In this document: positions 32,578 through 40,710 of the stretch, one piece after another
Position numbering within the stretch: position 1 is the first letter of the stretch
Layout of the letters: every line of letters starts with the position of its first letter
Assembly (NCBI RefSeq): GCF_034669705.1
Contig: NZ_JAXMOR010000001.1
Location: 62,001-126,000 of the forward strand
DNA length: 64,000 nt
Source: Marinovum sp034669705
GTDB lineage: Bacteria > Pseudomonadota > Alphaproteobacteria > Rhodobacterales > Rhodobacteraceae
Reading direction: 5' to 3'
Made by a program: the position numbers and the translations under genes
Notes under the pieces: generated by a model
The model's database searches: none
Told to the model about the DNA's origin: nothing
What the model saw: only the letters and a program-made list of their open reading frames with translations

Positions 32578-33508
32578 CCCGCTGGCCGCCGTCTTCCGCC
32601 GCCCGTTCCCCGAACAGGTGGCGGCCTTCCGGCTGCGCCTGGGCAACCTGGTGCCCACGGCGCGCTGGGATGACATCTGGCAGGAGGCGCACGACCGCGC
32701 CTTCATGGTGGCGGGCGCGACGAAGGCGGATCTTCTGGCCGATCTGGCGGGCGCGGTAGACAAGGCGATCTCCGAGGGGCGCAGCCTCGAAGAGTTCCGG
32801 CGGGATTTCCGCGCCACTGTCGAGAAACATGGCTGGCACGGCTGGACCGGCGAGGACACCGAGGCCGGGCAGGCCTGGCGCACACGGGTCATGTACCGAA
32901 CCAATGCTCGCACCACCTACGCCGCCGGGCGCTATGCCCAGTTGACCGAGGGCGGCTTTGCCTACTGGATTTACCGCCATGGCGGCTCGCTGGAGCCGCG
33001 CGAACAGCACCTGGGCTGGGACGGGCTGATCCTCGAAGCCGGTCATTTGTTCTGGCAGACCCACTATCCGCCGAACGGCTGGGGCTGCAGCTGCTACGTC
33101 ACCGGCGCGCGCTCGATCGAGGGTGCGCGCCGGCGCGGAGGCGATCCGGCGGTGGAACTCGGCGACGGCTGGCAAAGGCCTGACGCCAAGACCGGCGCTC
33201 CGGAGGGGATCGACCGCGGCTGGGCCTATGGGCCGGGTCGCAGCGTGGCCGAGGAAGTGACCCGGATGGTGGCGGAGAAGCGGGCGAAGCTGCCGCAGGC
33301 CTTGGGCACGGCGTTGGCCATCGCTGCATCGCCGGGCCGAGCCGTGACGTTTGAAGAGCTGCTGGCTGAATTCGAGACGGTGCTGAAGGCGAGCTCTCCG
33401 GCTGAAGCGGAACGACGGATCGAGGAGCTAGTGGCGCGGCTGCCCGAGGTGGAACGGCCCATGGCGCGGGACATATTGCGCGAGGCGATGAAAGCTATTT
33501 GGCATTGA
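32570..33508 (+). CDS. Phage head morphogenesis protein (Mu gp30 / F-like)
   Basis: A 312-residue protein from GTG 32570, preceded by GAGGAGGAAG, the best ribosome-binding site in the head block. The Mu F/SPP1 gp7 domain has DKAISEGRSLEEFRRDFRATVEKHGW, TRVMYRTNARTTYAAGRYAQ and the zinc-like HYPPNGWGCSCYV. It is a minor head protein carried into the capsid with the portal. The ATG at 32534 is less likely, since it lies deep in the portal gene. Confidence 0.92.
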   Translation: MADPLAAVFRRPFPEQVAAFRLRLGNLVPTARWDDIWQEAHDRAFMVAGATKADLLADLAGAVDKAISEGRSLEEFRRDFRATVEKHGWHGWTGEDTEAGQAWRTRVMYRTNARTTYAAGRYAQLTEGGFAYWIYRHGGSLEPREQHLGWDGLILEAGHLFWQTHYPPNGWGCSCYVTGARSIEGARRRGGDPAVELGDGWQRPDAKTGAPEGIDRGWAYGPGRSVAEEVTRMVAEKRAKLPQALGTALAIAASPGRAVTFEELLAEFETVLKASSPAEAERRIEELVARLPEVERPMARDILREAMKAIWH

Positions 33509-33633
33509 GAAGCCACCACCACGCGCATTCTTGGCCGACGTGTCTACCAGCGCCCTTGGTCTAAATTTGAGGAGACGCTAGGCCTAGTCTATCAAATGCA
33601 CCGTGTAGGGTGCGTCGACTAGGGATAAAGACG
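33509..33633. other. Left junction of the cargo insertion in the head operon
   Basis: 125 bp between the end of the gp30-like gene and the end of the leftward cargo gene. GCGTC at 33611 and GACGC at 33629 could form a small terminator for either side. No gene is seen. Confidence 0.4.
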
Positions 33634-34605
33634 CTATGTCATCTCTCCATGCCCGAACATCTCGACGACAAGCACGACAGCACCGTTGATAACGTCGTTG
33701 AGGTCCAGAGCCATTGTGGGGCCGAACTCCGTGTGCGGATTCTGGTATTGTGAAAAATTTGCAATTCGAAATGTCTCAGAGGCCCCCGAGTCGACACCGT
33801 TTGCGTAGGCAATAGAAATGCAAATGCCCGCCGCCGCACCACCACGAACGCCCGGCGGTGGCGGATCAAATTTATAAACTTTGGTGAACTTCTGTGTGTA
33901 GGAAGCATTTGGCGCGATCCACGTCCCCTCACCGGCCTTCCAATTGCGCAAAGCCGCGCGGCTGATTTCTTGTATTCTCTGGTTCCGGCCGGTGTCGGTC
34001 AGATCACCCGCAATGAGGCTCGCCCTGGCGGCGGAGTGTCCGGAATTCCGGACAGTGATTGTGCCGGAGATCCAAATCCATGTTTGTCCGTTTTCATCAA
34101 TCTCAGGGCCTGCATGTATGTCTTGAACTTGGACGTCTTCCACCCACAACCAAGCACGCTGCTCTTTGCGCATCACGAGTACGCCAGCGGCGGTCTCCCG
34201 CAACGTAAGATAGACGAACACGACGCCGCCACCAGTGATTGCCAAAGTGGCTAAGGCAATAGCAGCCATTCCAAAAGCCCACAGCGACATGTGCTGCTGA
34301 ACCTTTAAATCCTTTTCGGCGGTGCTCTTTTCATCTTGGGAGGCTATGGCACGCCCGACGCAGGTTATTTTCGCGAGTATGCTGGGGATTTCTCGGCACG
34401 CCTTGATTTCGAAGTCAGACTGAATGCTGTTTGGCGTGTCGGCGTTCTGTTGATCCTTCACGTAGTCTTTGTGTAGCGAAAAGGCATACAGGAAACCGGC
34501 CATCAGTATCCCTGATGGGATCAGGATAAATATAGCTGCGAAGAACAAACGGCGCCTACGATTTGTTAACAACTTGCCACCATAAACTCGCCACTGAGAT
34601 CCCAT
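33634..34605 (-). CDS. Two-TM cargo (moron-type) protein inserted in the head operon
   Basis: A 323-residue protein on the strand opposite to all late genes. A basic N-terminus (GKLLTNRRRRLFF) leads into a first membrane segment (AAIFILIPSGILMAGFLYAF), then a roughly 60-residue loop with two Cys, a second segment (MAAIALATLAITGGGVVFVYL), and a C-terminal beta-rich domain (RAWLWVEDVQVQDI, TWIWISGTITVRNSGHSAARA). Composition is more AT-rich than the head genes. Membrane-anchored proteins with such a beta domain are common in mobile elements but unassigned; exclusion of other phages is one possibility, not shown. Confidence 0.75.
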   Translation of the reverse strand: MGSQWRVYGGKLLTNRRRRLFFAAIFILIPSGILMAGFLYAFSLHKDYVKDQQNADTPNSIQSDFEIKACREIPSILAKITCVGRAIASQDEKSTAEKDLKVQQHMSLWAFGMAAIALATLAITGGGVVFVYLTLRETAAGVLVMRKEQRAWLWVEDVQVQDIHAGPEIDENGQTWIWISGTITVRNSGHSAARASLIAGDLTDTGRNQRIQEISRAALRNWKAGEGTWIAPNASYTQKFTKVYKFDPPPPGVRGGAAAGICISIAYANGVDSGASETFRIANFSQYQNPHTEFGPTMALDLNDVINGAVVLVVEMFGHGEMT

Positions 34606-35133
34606 GTTACAGACGTTGGCCGGTTTTTACTGATTCCGATGCCTGTCAGCTTTTCAACAAGTTGTGCCTAAGTCACCCCCTAGCTTTCCAACAAAGCCTA
34701 CAGAAGGCGCGCATGTAGCGCTTTGCCGAGATCTAAACTTCCATCTCGTACTCTTTGTTCAGGGTTTGTGCTCTCTTGACCGTTGGGGATATTCCAGCGG
34801 GGTGAGCCTGTCGAGGCTTGAGTTCAGTAAATGTTCCAGATCAAGAAAGTTATGGTAGCGCTACAGCGGTACTCGAACCCTCCTAGACCGACTCCACGCA
34901 TTCTTGCAACGCATCAACCTATTTTCTATCAACCTAACAATGGCGGATGCCTTGGGCGCGTTAGCTGGTCAACAACGTGATATGCGGCTATGATTTTGGT
35001 TCGTTTGATACGCAAGGCCGAAGAGGTTTGCCGACGATTAGTCGTACTTTTGTGAACCGTTCAAACTGTGCGGGGAACGAGACAACACCAGAAGCTGCCG
35101 GCCAGCAGCGACGCAAGACGAAGAGGCATCAGC
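34606..35133. other. AT-rich non-coding flank of the cargo gene
   Basis: This 528-bp stretch contains the presumed promoter of the leftward cargo gene and then leads into the gpG-like gene. Short frames (for example 34664-34858) show no family resemblance. It is unusual for a late operon to contain so much non-coding DNA, which supports insertion here. Confidence 0.55.
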
Positions 35134-35631
35134 GTGATCAGCACCTCGCTCGACGACGCCAATCTCACTGCCGGCCTGCAGCGCTTGCGGATGCAGCTGA
35201 CCGACATGACCGATCTAATGCAGGACCTTGGCGAGCTGCTGACCGACAGCACAAAAAGCCTGTTTGCCGAAGGCATCGCGCCCGACGGCACGTCCTGGGC
35301 CCCGAAATCCCAGGCCACGATCGACGGCTACCAGCAGCGCGAGAAGAAGGCCCGGGTCGACTTCCGTCCGCTCTTCGGACCGACCGGCCGGCTGTCCTCC
35401 GAGGTCTTCTACCAGGCAGGGACAACCAGCATGGAGATCGGCTCGGCGCTGATCTATTCGGCCGTGCAGCAGTTCGGTGCCAGCAAGGGGCAATTCGGCA
35501 CGGCGGCAAACGGCAGCTCGATCCCCTGGGGAGACATCCCGGCGCGGCCGTTCATTGGCCTGTCCGACGAGGACCGCGCCAATGTGAACGCTGAAATCCT
35601 CGAATACCTGGCACGGATCACCGCCGCTTGA
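35134..35631 (+). CDS. Phage virion morphogenesis protein (Mu gpG-like)
   Basis: A 165-residue protein from GTG 35134 with AAGAGG 9 bases upstream. The gpG/tail-completion pattern is clear: LTDSTKSLFAEGIAPDGTSWAPKSQATIDGYQ, FGPTGRLSSEVFYQAG, IPWGDIPARPFIGLSDEDRANVN. It joins head and tail assembly. A start upstream at 35068 would add residues without family support. Confidence 0.88.
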   Translation: MISTSLDDANLTAGLQRLRMQLTDMTDLMQDLGELLTDSTKSLFAEGIAPDGTSWAPKSQATIDGYQQREKKARVDFRPLFGPTGRLSSEVFYQAGTTSMEIGSALIYSAVQQFGASKGQFGTAANGSSIPWGDIPARPFIGLSDEDRANVNAEILEYLARITAA

Positions 35632-35735
35632 CCTGAGCCGAGAGGCCACGCAAAGTGGCGCCACGGGCAGTGCGCCACGCCCTCGCACAGCGTTGTGAGT
35701 GTAAGCACAGGCCCCTGAGCGGCAAATATCGCCGC
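35632..35735. other. Short gap between gpG-like and protease genes
   Basis: About 100 bp with no gene. TGCGCCACGCCCTCGCACAG and the following GTGAGTGTAAGCAC resemble the motif before the endolysin gene (TAGCACAGCCTTGCGAGTG near 25552), so both may contain a shared phage promoter or processing element. Confidence 0.3.
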
Positions 35736-36782
35736 ATGAGCAAGTTTTCCCATATTTCGCTTTCAGCACTGGAGCTGCCCTCGCTGGGGGAGGTGCCCGA
35801 ATGGGTTCACCTGGTCCCCAAGGGGCAATTCGGTGCGCGCGATGGACGTGGTCCCTGGAGGTACGGCAATGCGCAAGATCTGATCACCGCCAGCTTCGCC
35901 GCGCGCAAGCGCATCCACATCGATCTCAACCACTCGACCGAGACCGCCGCCAAGCAGGGGCTCGAAGCTCCGGCCGTCGGCTACGTCACCGAGATGGAAG
36001 AGCGCACCGATGGCATCTGGGGCCGCGTCGACTGGACCCGGCGCGGCAAGGAACTCCTGGCAGATCGCGCCTACTGGGGCATCTCGCCGGTCATCCAGTT
36101 CGACAAGACCACCGGCGATGTTCACGCCGTGGCTCGCGCCGCGCTCACCAACGATCCGGCGCTCACTGAGCTCACCCCGCTTTCCACAGAGGAGACACAG
36201 GAGATGTTCCTGCAGAAACTGGCCAAGTTGCTTGGCCTGGGCGAAGACGCGTCCGAAGAGGATGTCACCGCCGCGCTGAAAAAGGCGCTCGACGCCAAGA
36301 AGGACGGCGGCGAAGGCCGCGGCAATGCCGCGCTGGCCAGCCTGGCCACGGCCTTGGGAGCGGAGGAAGACGCGGACGTCGCCGCGCTGACCACCCTCGC
36401 CAAGACCCTGACGGCCAGCAAGACCGAGACCGCCGAGGCGCTGACCGCGCTGCAGGCCGAGGTCAAGGAACTGCGCGACGGCGGCAAGACGTCCGCCGCC
36501 GAGGCCTTCGTCGACCAGGCGATCCGCGACCGGCGCGTCGGCGTCAAGTCCGCGCGGGAAGAATACGTCGCGCTGCACGTCGAGAACCCGGAGCGCTGCG
36601 AGAAGATGATCGCCGGCCTGCCGAAGCTCGACGCCACCAACACCACGATCGAGCCGCCGAAGACCGAGGGCACCACCGCGCTCAGCGCGCAGGAGACCGA
36701 TGTCGCCGCGATGCTGGGGATCGATCCCGAGAAGATGGCTGCCACCAAGGCGGCTGAAGAGAAACGGAAAGGGGCTCTCTGA
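35736..36782 (+). CDS. Capsid maturation protease with scaffold domain (Mu gpI-like)
   Basis: A 348-residue protein from ATG 35736 (MSKFSHISLSALELPSLGEVPEWVHLVPKG). The N-terminal protease domain has the I-type motifs ARKRIHIDLNHSTE, where His and Ser are the likely catalytic pair, and YWGISPVIQF. From about residue 157 it is a helical, Ala/Glu-rich scaffold (FLQKLAKLLGLGEDASEEDV). It cleaves the scaffold and itself during prohead maturation. An internal start at 36204 probably makes the scaffold alone. Confidence 0.92.
   Translation: MSKFSHISLSALELPSLGEVPEWVHLVPKGQFGARDGRGPWRYGNAQDLITASFAARKRIHIDLNHSTETAAKQGLEAPAVGYVTEMEERTDGIWGRVDWTRRGKELLADRAYWGISPVIQFDKTTGDVHAVARAALTNDPALTELTPLSTEETQEMFLQKLAKLLGLGEDASEEDVTAALKKALDAKKDGGEGRGNAALASLATALGAEEDADVAALTTLAKTLTASKTETAEALTALQAEVKELRDGGKTSAAEAFVDQAIRDRRVGVKSAREEYVALHVENPERCEKMIAGLPKLDATNTTIEPPKTEGTTALSAQETDVAAMLGIDPEKMAATKAAEEKRKGAL
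36204..36782 (+). CDS. Internal in-frame scaffold product (Mu gpZ-like)
   Basis: ATG 36204 lies in frame inside the protease gene and is preceded by GGAG at 36191-36194, with AGGAG overlapping closer to the start. The 192-residue product would lack the protease and consist of the helical scaffold only, as Mu gpZ does relative to gpI. Initiation here is inferred from the ribosome-binding site and the Mu precedent. Confidence 0.55.
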   Translation: MFLQKLAKLLGLGEDASEEDVTAALKKALDAKKDGGEGRGNAALASLATALGAEEDADVAALTTLAKTLTASKTETAEALTALQAEVKELRDGGKTSAAEAFVDQAIRDRRVGVKSAREEYVALHVENPERCEKMIAGLPKLDATNTTIEPPKTEGTTALSAQETDVAAMLGIDPEKMAATKAAEEKRKGAL

Positions 36783-37216
36783 TGGCTGCTCTCACCAAGG
36801 ACCGCAACACGCCGCGGCTGCAGGGCGACGTCCTGTCGGGTCTCGTGGCCGCATCCACCACGATCTTCGCCGGCGCCCTGCTGATGCGCAACGCCGCCGG
36901 CTACATCGTCGAAGGCCAGACCGCCACCGGCCTGGTTGGCGTCGGCCGCGCCGAAGAGCGGGTCGACAATGGCTCGGGCTCGAACGGCGACCTGACCGTC
37001 AGCTTCCGCCCTGGCGTCTACCCGTTCGAGAACTCGGCGGGTGCCGACGAGATCACAATCGCCGAGATCGGCGACGTGGTTTACGCGGTCGACGATCAGA
37101 CCGTCGCCAAGACCGACGGGACCGCGTCCCGCTCACCCGCCGGCGTCGTGGCCAATGTCGATGCCGCTGGCGTCGTCTGGGTCCGGCTCGACGAAGCCCT
37201 CACCAAAGCGTCTTAA
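36782..37216 (+). CDS. Putative head decoration protein
   Basis: A 144-residue beta-rich protein between the protease and the capsid gene. RNTPRLQGDVLSGLVAASTTIFAGALLMRNAAGYIVEG, and GDVVYAVDDQTVAKTDGTASRSPAGVVANVDAAGVVWVRLD look like DUF2190 or lambda gpD-type decoration proteins. Placement directly before the major capsid gene supports this. It starts on the last base of the protease stop. Confidence 0.72.
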   Translation: MAALTKDRNTPRLQGDVLSGLVAASTTIFAGALLMRNAAGYIVEGQTATGLVGVGRAEERVDNGSGSNGDLTVSFRPGVYPFENSAGADEITIAEIGDVVYAVDDQTVAKTDGTASRSPAGVVANVDAAGVVWVRLDEALTKAS

Positions 37217-37228
37217 GGGAGACACCTG

Positions 37229-38122
37229 ATGCTGGTAAACGCCGCAAACCTCAACACCCTGCGCACCGGGTTCTCCACTGCCTTCCAGGGTGGCCTGTCG
37301 CAGGCCTCGACGATGCACGCCCGCGTGTCGACCGAAGTCAAATCGACCCAGAAAGAACAGAAGTACGGCTGGCTGGGCAAGATCCCAAACGTCCGCGAAT
37401 GGATCGGTCCCCGCGCCGTGCAGAACCTCGCCCAGCACGATTACTCGATCAAGGAAAAGCCCTGGGAACTGACCATCGGCGTCGATCGCGATGACATCGA
37501 GACCGACAACCTCGGGATCTACGGCCCGATGTTCACCGAGATGGGCATGTCGACCGGCTCGAAATGGGATCAGCTGGTCTTCGATCTGCTCAAGACCGGC
37601 TTCACCACCGAGTGCTATGACGGCCAGTATTTCTTCGACACCGACCACCCGGTGCTTGACGAAAACGGCGAGGAAATCTCGGTCGCCAACACCAACGGCG
37701 GGGCCGGCACCCCCTGGTTCCTGCTGGACGTGAGCCGCGCGATCAAGCCGATCATCCTGCAGAAGCGGCGCGACTTCGATTTTGTGGCCAAGGACAAGCT
37801 GACCGACGACAACGTCTTCGACAACAAGGAGTTCGTCTACGGCGCCGATGCGCGCGGCAACGTCGGCTTCGGCTTCTGGCAATTCGCCTACGGGTCCAAG
37901 CAGACGCTGAGCGCCGCCAATTATGCCACGGCGCGCGCCGCGCTCTCCGGCATGAAAGGCGACTACGGCCGTCCGCTGGGCATCATGCCCAATCTGCTGG
38001 TGGTGCCGCCTTCGCTGGAAAGCGCCGGCCGGAAAATCCTCAACTCGGAATACGCCTCGGGCGGCGAAACCAACGAATGGAAAGGCACCGCCGAGCTGCT
38101 CGTCGTGCCCTGGCTGGCCTGA
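37229..38122 (+). CDS. Major capsid protein (Mu gpT-like)
   Basis: A 297-residue protein with the gpT family start MLVNAANLNTLRTGFSTAFQGGLSQA and typical segments YGWLGKIPNVREWIGPRAVQNLAQHDYSIKEKPWELTIGVDRDDIETDN, GMKGDYGRPLGIMPNLLVVPPSLE. It forms the icosahedral head with the HK97 fold. It is close to the normal size (about 300). GGGAGAC precedes the ATG. Confidence 0.96.
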   Translation: MLVNAANLNTLRTGFSTAFQGGLSQASTMHARVSTEVKSTQKEQKYGWLGKIPNVREWIGPRAVQNLAQHDYSIKEKPWELTIGVDRDDIETDNLGIYGPMFTEMGMSTGSKWDQLVFDLLKTGFTTECYDGQYFFDTDHPVLDENGEEISVANTNGGAGTPWFLLDVSRAIKPIILQKRRDFDFVAKDKLTDDNVFDNKEFVYGADARGNVGFGFWQFAYGSKQTLSAANYATARAALSGMKGDYGRPLGIMPNLLVVPPSLESAGRKILNSEYASGGETNEWKGTAELLVVPWLA

Positions 38123-38134
38123 GGGAGCTGAGCG

Positions 38135-38488
38135 ATGGCTGACAAGAGCGAGAAGCGCAAGGAACTGGAAGCCCGGGCCGCCAAGCAAGGCCTGGACTAC
38201 CCGCACAACATCGGCGACGCCAAGCTCGAAGAGCGGGTCCTGGCTGCGGAAGCGGCCCAGGGCAGCGGGGGGCAGGATGCCGGGGGCCAGACGCCGCCGG
38301 CATCCACCAAGCCCGAGGGCGAACCTGTCGTCGAGGTCACTGGCCCGAAGCAGGGCCGCCGCCGCGTCGGTCATCGCTTCGGTCCGGAGCCGGTCCTGTT
38401 CCACGCGGGTGAGCTGACCGAAGACGATCTCGTGGCGCTGGAAGCCGATCCGCTTCTGACCGTGGTGGTGCGCGCCGCCGATACCTGA
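38135..38488 (+). CDS. Mu gp35-like head protein (FluMu N-terminal-like domain)
   Basis: A 117-residue protein. The N-terminus (KRKELEARAAKQGLDYPHNIGDAKLEERVLAAEAA) forms a small helix-extended-helix motif. A Gly/Pro linker leads to GRRRVGHRFGPEPVLFHAGELTEDDLVALEADPLLTVVV, the FluMu-type region. Similar proteins sit after gpT in Mu-like phages. The exact role is unknown. Confidence 0.75.
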   Translation: MADKSEKRKELEARAAKQGLDYPHNIGDAKLEERVLAAEAAQGSGGQDAGGQTPPASTKPEGEPVVEVTGPKQGRRRVGHRFGPEPVLFHAGELTEDDLVALEADPLLTVVVRAADT

Positions 38489-38762
38489 ATTCCAGACCGA
38501 AAGGATCAGTCGCGAACCGAGTGGAGCCCGGGCAGATAAGCAGACCCCGCCACCGGCGATCCGAGTAGGGGAGGCCCACCCGAGTTGGAGCCTGCAACGT
38601 CTGAGAAAGGGACGTGACAGCCGGGAGAGACCGGCACCTGAACACCCTTGGCCCTCGCGCAGGCGTAGAAACATCCCCCCAGGTGGCGCGCGCGAGAGCC
38701 AGAGCCCCGGCCGGGGGAAGGCAGCTCTCCGGCCGGGGCATATTCACCGCGGAGCCCAGAGC
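38489..38762 (+). ncRNA. Structured non-coding stretch downstream of the capsid genes
   Basis: 274 bases without a gene inside a packed operon. Strong local hairpins are ACGTC/GACGT (38597-38615), GCCGG-gagaga-CCGGC (38620-38635) and CCCCGGCCGG/CCGGCCGGGG (38705-38738). CCGAGTnGG occurs three times (38517, 38561, 38580), the first and third followed by AGCC. A candidate RNA class called Mu-gpT-DE is known downstream of Mu-like gpT genes, and this location fits. The structure match was not computed. Confidence 0.5.
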
Positions 38763-39191
38763 ATGCCCTATACCTCGCTTTCCGACCTCACCGACCGCTA
38801 CGGTGAACGCACGCTGATCTCGCTCACCGACCGGGCCGACCCTCCGGCAGGCGCGGTCGATCCCGATGTGATCGACGAGGTTCTGGGCGACACTGACGCG
38901 CTGATCGACGGCTATCTCGCCAACCGCTACAAGCTGCCGCTCGCGGAGACGCCGCCGCTGGTGGCCGACATCGCCAAGACCGTCGCGATCTACAAGCTTC
39001 ACGTCTATTCGCCCGACGACAAGATCGTCGAGGACTACAAGGAGGCGCTGCGCCAGCTGAAGGACATCGGCTCCGGTGCGATCAAGCTGCCGGTAGCGGG
39101 CATCGCGCCGGCCGACACCGGCGCCGGTGGCGCGCAGATGACCGACCGCGAACGGCCGATGACCGAAGCCAACATGAAGGGCTTCATCTGA
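38763..39191 (+). CDS. DUF1320 protein (Mu gp36-like)
   Basis: A 142-residue protein with the DUF1320 pattern: MPYTSLSDLTDRYGERTLISLTDR, DEVLGDTDALIDGYLANRYKLPLAETPPLVADIAKTVAIYKLH. This is a head-completion/connector protein placed on the neck. It starts after GGAG and overlaps the next gene start by one base. Confidence 0.9.
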   Translation: MPYTSLSDLTDRYGERTLISLTDRADPPAGAVDPDVIDEVLGDTDALIDGYLANRYKLPLAETPPLVADIAKTVAIYKLHVYSPDDKIVEDYKEALRQLKDIGSGAIKLPVAGIAPADTGAGGAQMTDRERPMTEANMKGFI

Positions 39192-39619
39192 TGATCGACG
39201 CGGTAGTGGCCCGGCTAAGAGACCAGGTAAGCGATCTGCGCAGCGTCGAGGGCGCGGCGGAGTTCAAGAGGCTTCTTGCCGGCCGGGGCGCGCCGCAGAA
39301 TGACCCCGCCGCCTATGTGATCCCGCTGGGCATGCGGGGCGGCCAGGCCGAGGCGATCACCGGGATGTTCACCCAGCAGGTCGCCGAAAGCGTCGGGGTG
39401 GTGCTGTTCCTGCGCGGCCATGATCAGACCGGCGCGCGCGCCCTGGGCAATCTCCGGCCCTTCATCGGCACGGTGATCGAAGCCATCGCCGGCTGGCAGC
39501 CTTCGGGCGAGATCGGCGTCTTCCAACTAAGCCGCGGCGCGCTGGTCGACATCAACGGCGGGCTGCTGAGCTACCAGCTCGACTTTTCCATCAATGATCA
39601 ACTGAGGATCGCATCATGA
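39191..39619 (+). CDS. DUF1834 protein (Mu gp37-like), neck/tail terminator
   Basis: A 142-residue protein (MIDAVVARLRDQVSDLRSVEGAAEFKRLLAGRG). ESVGVVLFLRGHDQTGARALGNLRPFIGTVIEAIAGWQP resembles the gp37/tail-terminator fold. It lies between the connector and tail tube genes, as expected for a protein that caps the tail tube. It overlaps the following small gene by ATGA. Confidence 0.78.
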   Translation: MIDAVVARLRDQVSDLRSVEGAAEFKRLLAGRGAPQNDPAAYVIPLGMRGGQAEAITGMFTQQVAESVGVVLFLRGHDQTGARALGNLRPFIGTVIEAIAGWQPSGEIGVFQLSRGALVDINGGLLSYQLDFSINDQLRIAS

Positions 39620-39765
39620 CCGAGACGGCCAAGGACAATGCCGCCCCGCTGCCCGCCTCGGGCGGCAGCTACACCAGAGAGGCAGACGGCTCTCTCACCG
39701 CCAACCCCGCGCCGAAGAAGCCCGGTCGCAAGCGCCCCGCGAAAGCGGCGGAGAAGGAGGCGTAA
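39616..39765 (+). CDS. Small basic phage protein (gp38-like position)
   Basis: A 49-residue protein, MTETAKDNAAPLPASGGSYT then READGSLTANPAPKKPGRKR and a basic Ala/Lys tail. It starts in an ATGA overlap and ends directly before the tail tube ATG. Short disordered proteins of this kind (DUF2635-like) occur at this place in Mu-like phages. Confidence 0.65.
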   Translation: MTETAKDNAAPLPASGGSYTREADGSLTANPAPKKPGRKRPAKAAEKEA

Positions 39766-40695
39766 ATGCCGATTTACTGGAACACCAAGATCGTCACGGT
39801 CGATCTCGAAAGCACTTACGGCACCGATGCGACACCTGACGGTGCGGATGCCGTACTGACCGTCGAGGGCTCGATCACGCCGATGGAAGGCAACGACGTG
39901 AACCGCAACCTAGAGACGCCCTGGCTCAGCGCCGATGCGACCATCCCGGCCGAGCTGCACGCCAAGGTGAACTTCAAGGTCGAGTTGCAGGGGTCCGGCA
40001 CCGCCGGCACTGCGCCGGGCTGGGGCAAGCTGCTGCGGATGTGCGGCTGCGCCGAGACCGTCGTCGCCGCCACCTCGGTCACCTACAACCCTGTCTCGGA
40101 TGACCACGAGAGCGGGACGCTCTACTTCTACGTCGGCAAGACCCTGCACAAGCTGGTGGGCACGCGCGGCAACGCCAAGTTCACCGTGAGCGCCCAAGGC
40201 ATCCCCTACATCGAGTTCGAGTTCACTGGTCTCTTCACCGATCCCGCCGAGGCCACCCGGCCGACGCCCGATCTCTCGGCCTTCCTCAAGCCCTCGCTGG
40301 CCACCTCGGTCAACACGCCCACCGGCACCATCGACGCCACCGACTTCGTGATCCGGTCGCTGTCGCTCGATCTCGGCAACCAGGTCGAGAACCGCTTCCT
40401 GATCGGTTCCGAAAGCGTGCTGATCACCGATCGGCAGGAGGTAATCGAGGCCACCGTCGAGGCGCAGCCGCTGACCTCCTTCGATCCCTACGCTCTGGCC
40501 CGGGCGCAGTCCGAAGTGGCCGTTGCGGTGACCCATGGCACCACAGCCGGCAAGATCGTCACGCTCAATGCGCCGACGGCACAGATGCAGCGTGTTCAGG
40601 GTCTGGAGAATGCCCAGAACATCACCGAATGGCCGCTGCGCCTGGTTCCCCTGGCGTCCTCTGGCAATGACCAGTGGACCCTCGCCCTCACCTGA
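39766..40695 (+). CDS. Phage tail tube protein (siphovirus type)
   Basis: A 309-residue beta-rich protein: WNTKIVTVDLESTYGTDATPDGADAVLTVEGSITPMEG, YFYVGKTLHKLVGTRGNAKFTVSAQGIPYIEFEFTGLF, and a C-terminal Ig-like part. It is a tail tube subunit of the non-contractile type. No sheath gene (Mu gpL) precedes it, so the tail is flexible and siphovirus-like, as in RcapMu and B3. Confidence 0.88.
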   Translation: MPIYWNTKIVTVDLESTYGTDATPDGADAVLTVEGSITPMEGNDVNRNLETPWLSADATIPAELHAKVNFKVELQGSGTAGTAPGWGKLLRMCGCAETVVAATSVTYNPVSDDHESGTLYFYVGKTLHKLVGTRGNAKFTVSAQGIPYIEFEFTGLFTDPAEATRPTPDLSAFLKPSLATSVNTPTGTIDATDFVIRSLSLDLGNQVENRFLIGSESVLITDRQEVIEATVEAQPLTSFDPYALARAQSEVAVAVTHGTTAGKIVTLNAPTAQMQRVQGLENAQNITEWPLRLVPLASSGNDQWTLALT

Positions 40696-40710
40696 TCCGG
40701 AGACCGCCCC

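Noticed and set aside
34862..34935. tRNA-like string on the minus strand (GGGTTCGAGTACC followed by CTACCA)
   Set aside because: The T-arm and acceptor stems do not pair, and no anticodon arm could be built; probably chance.
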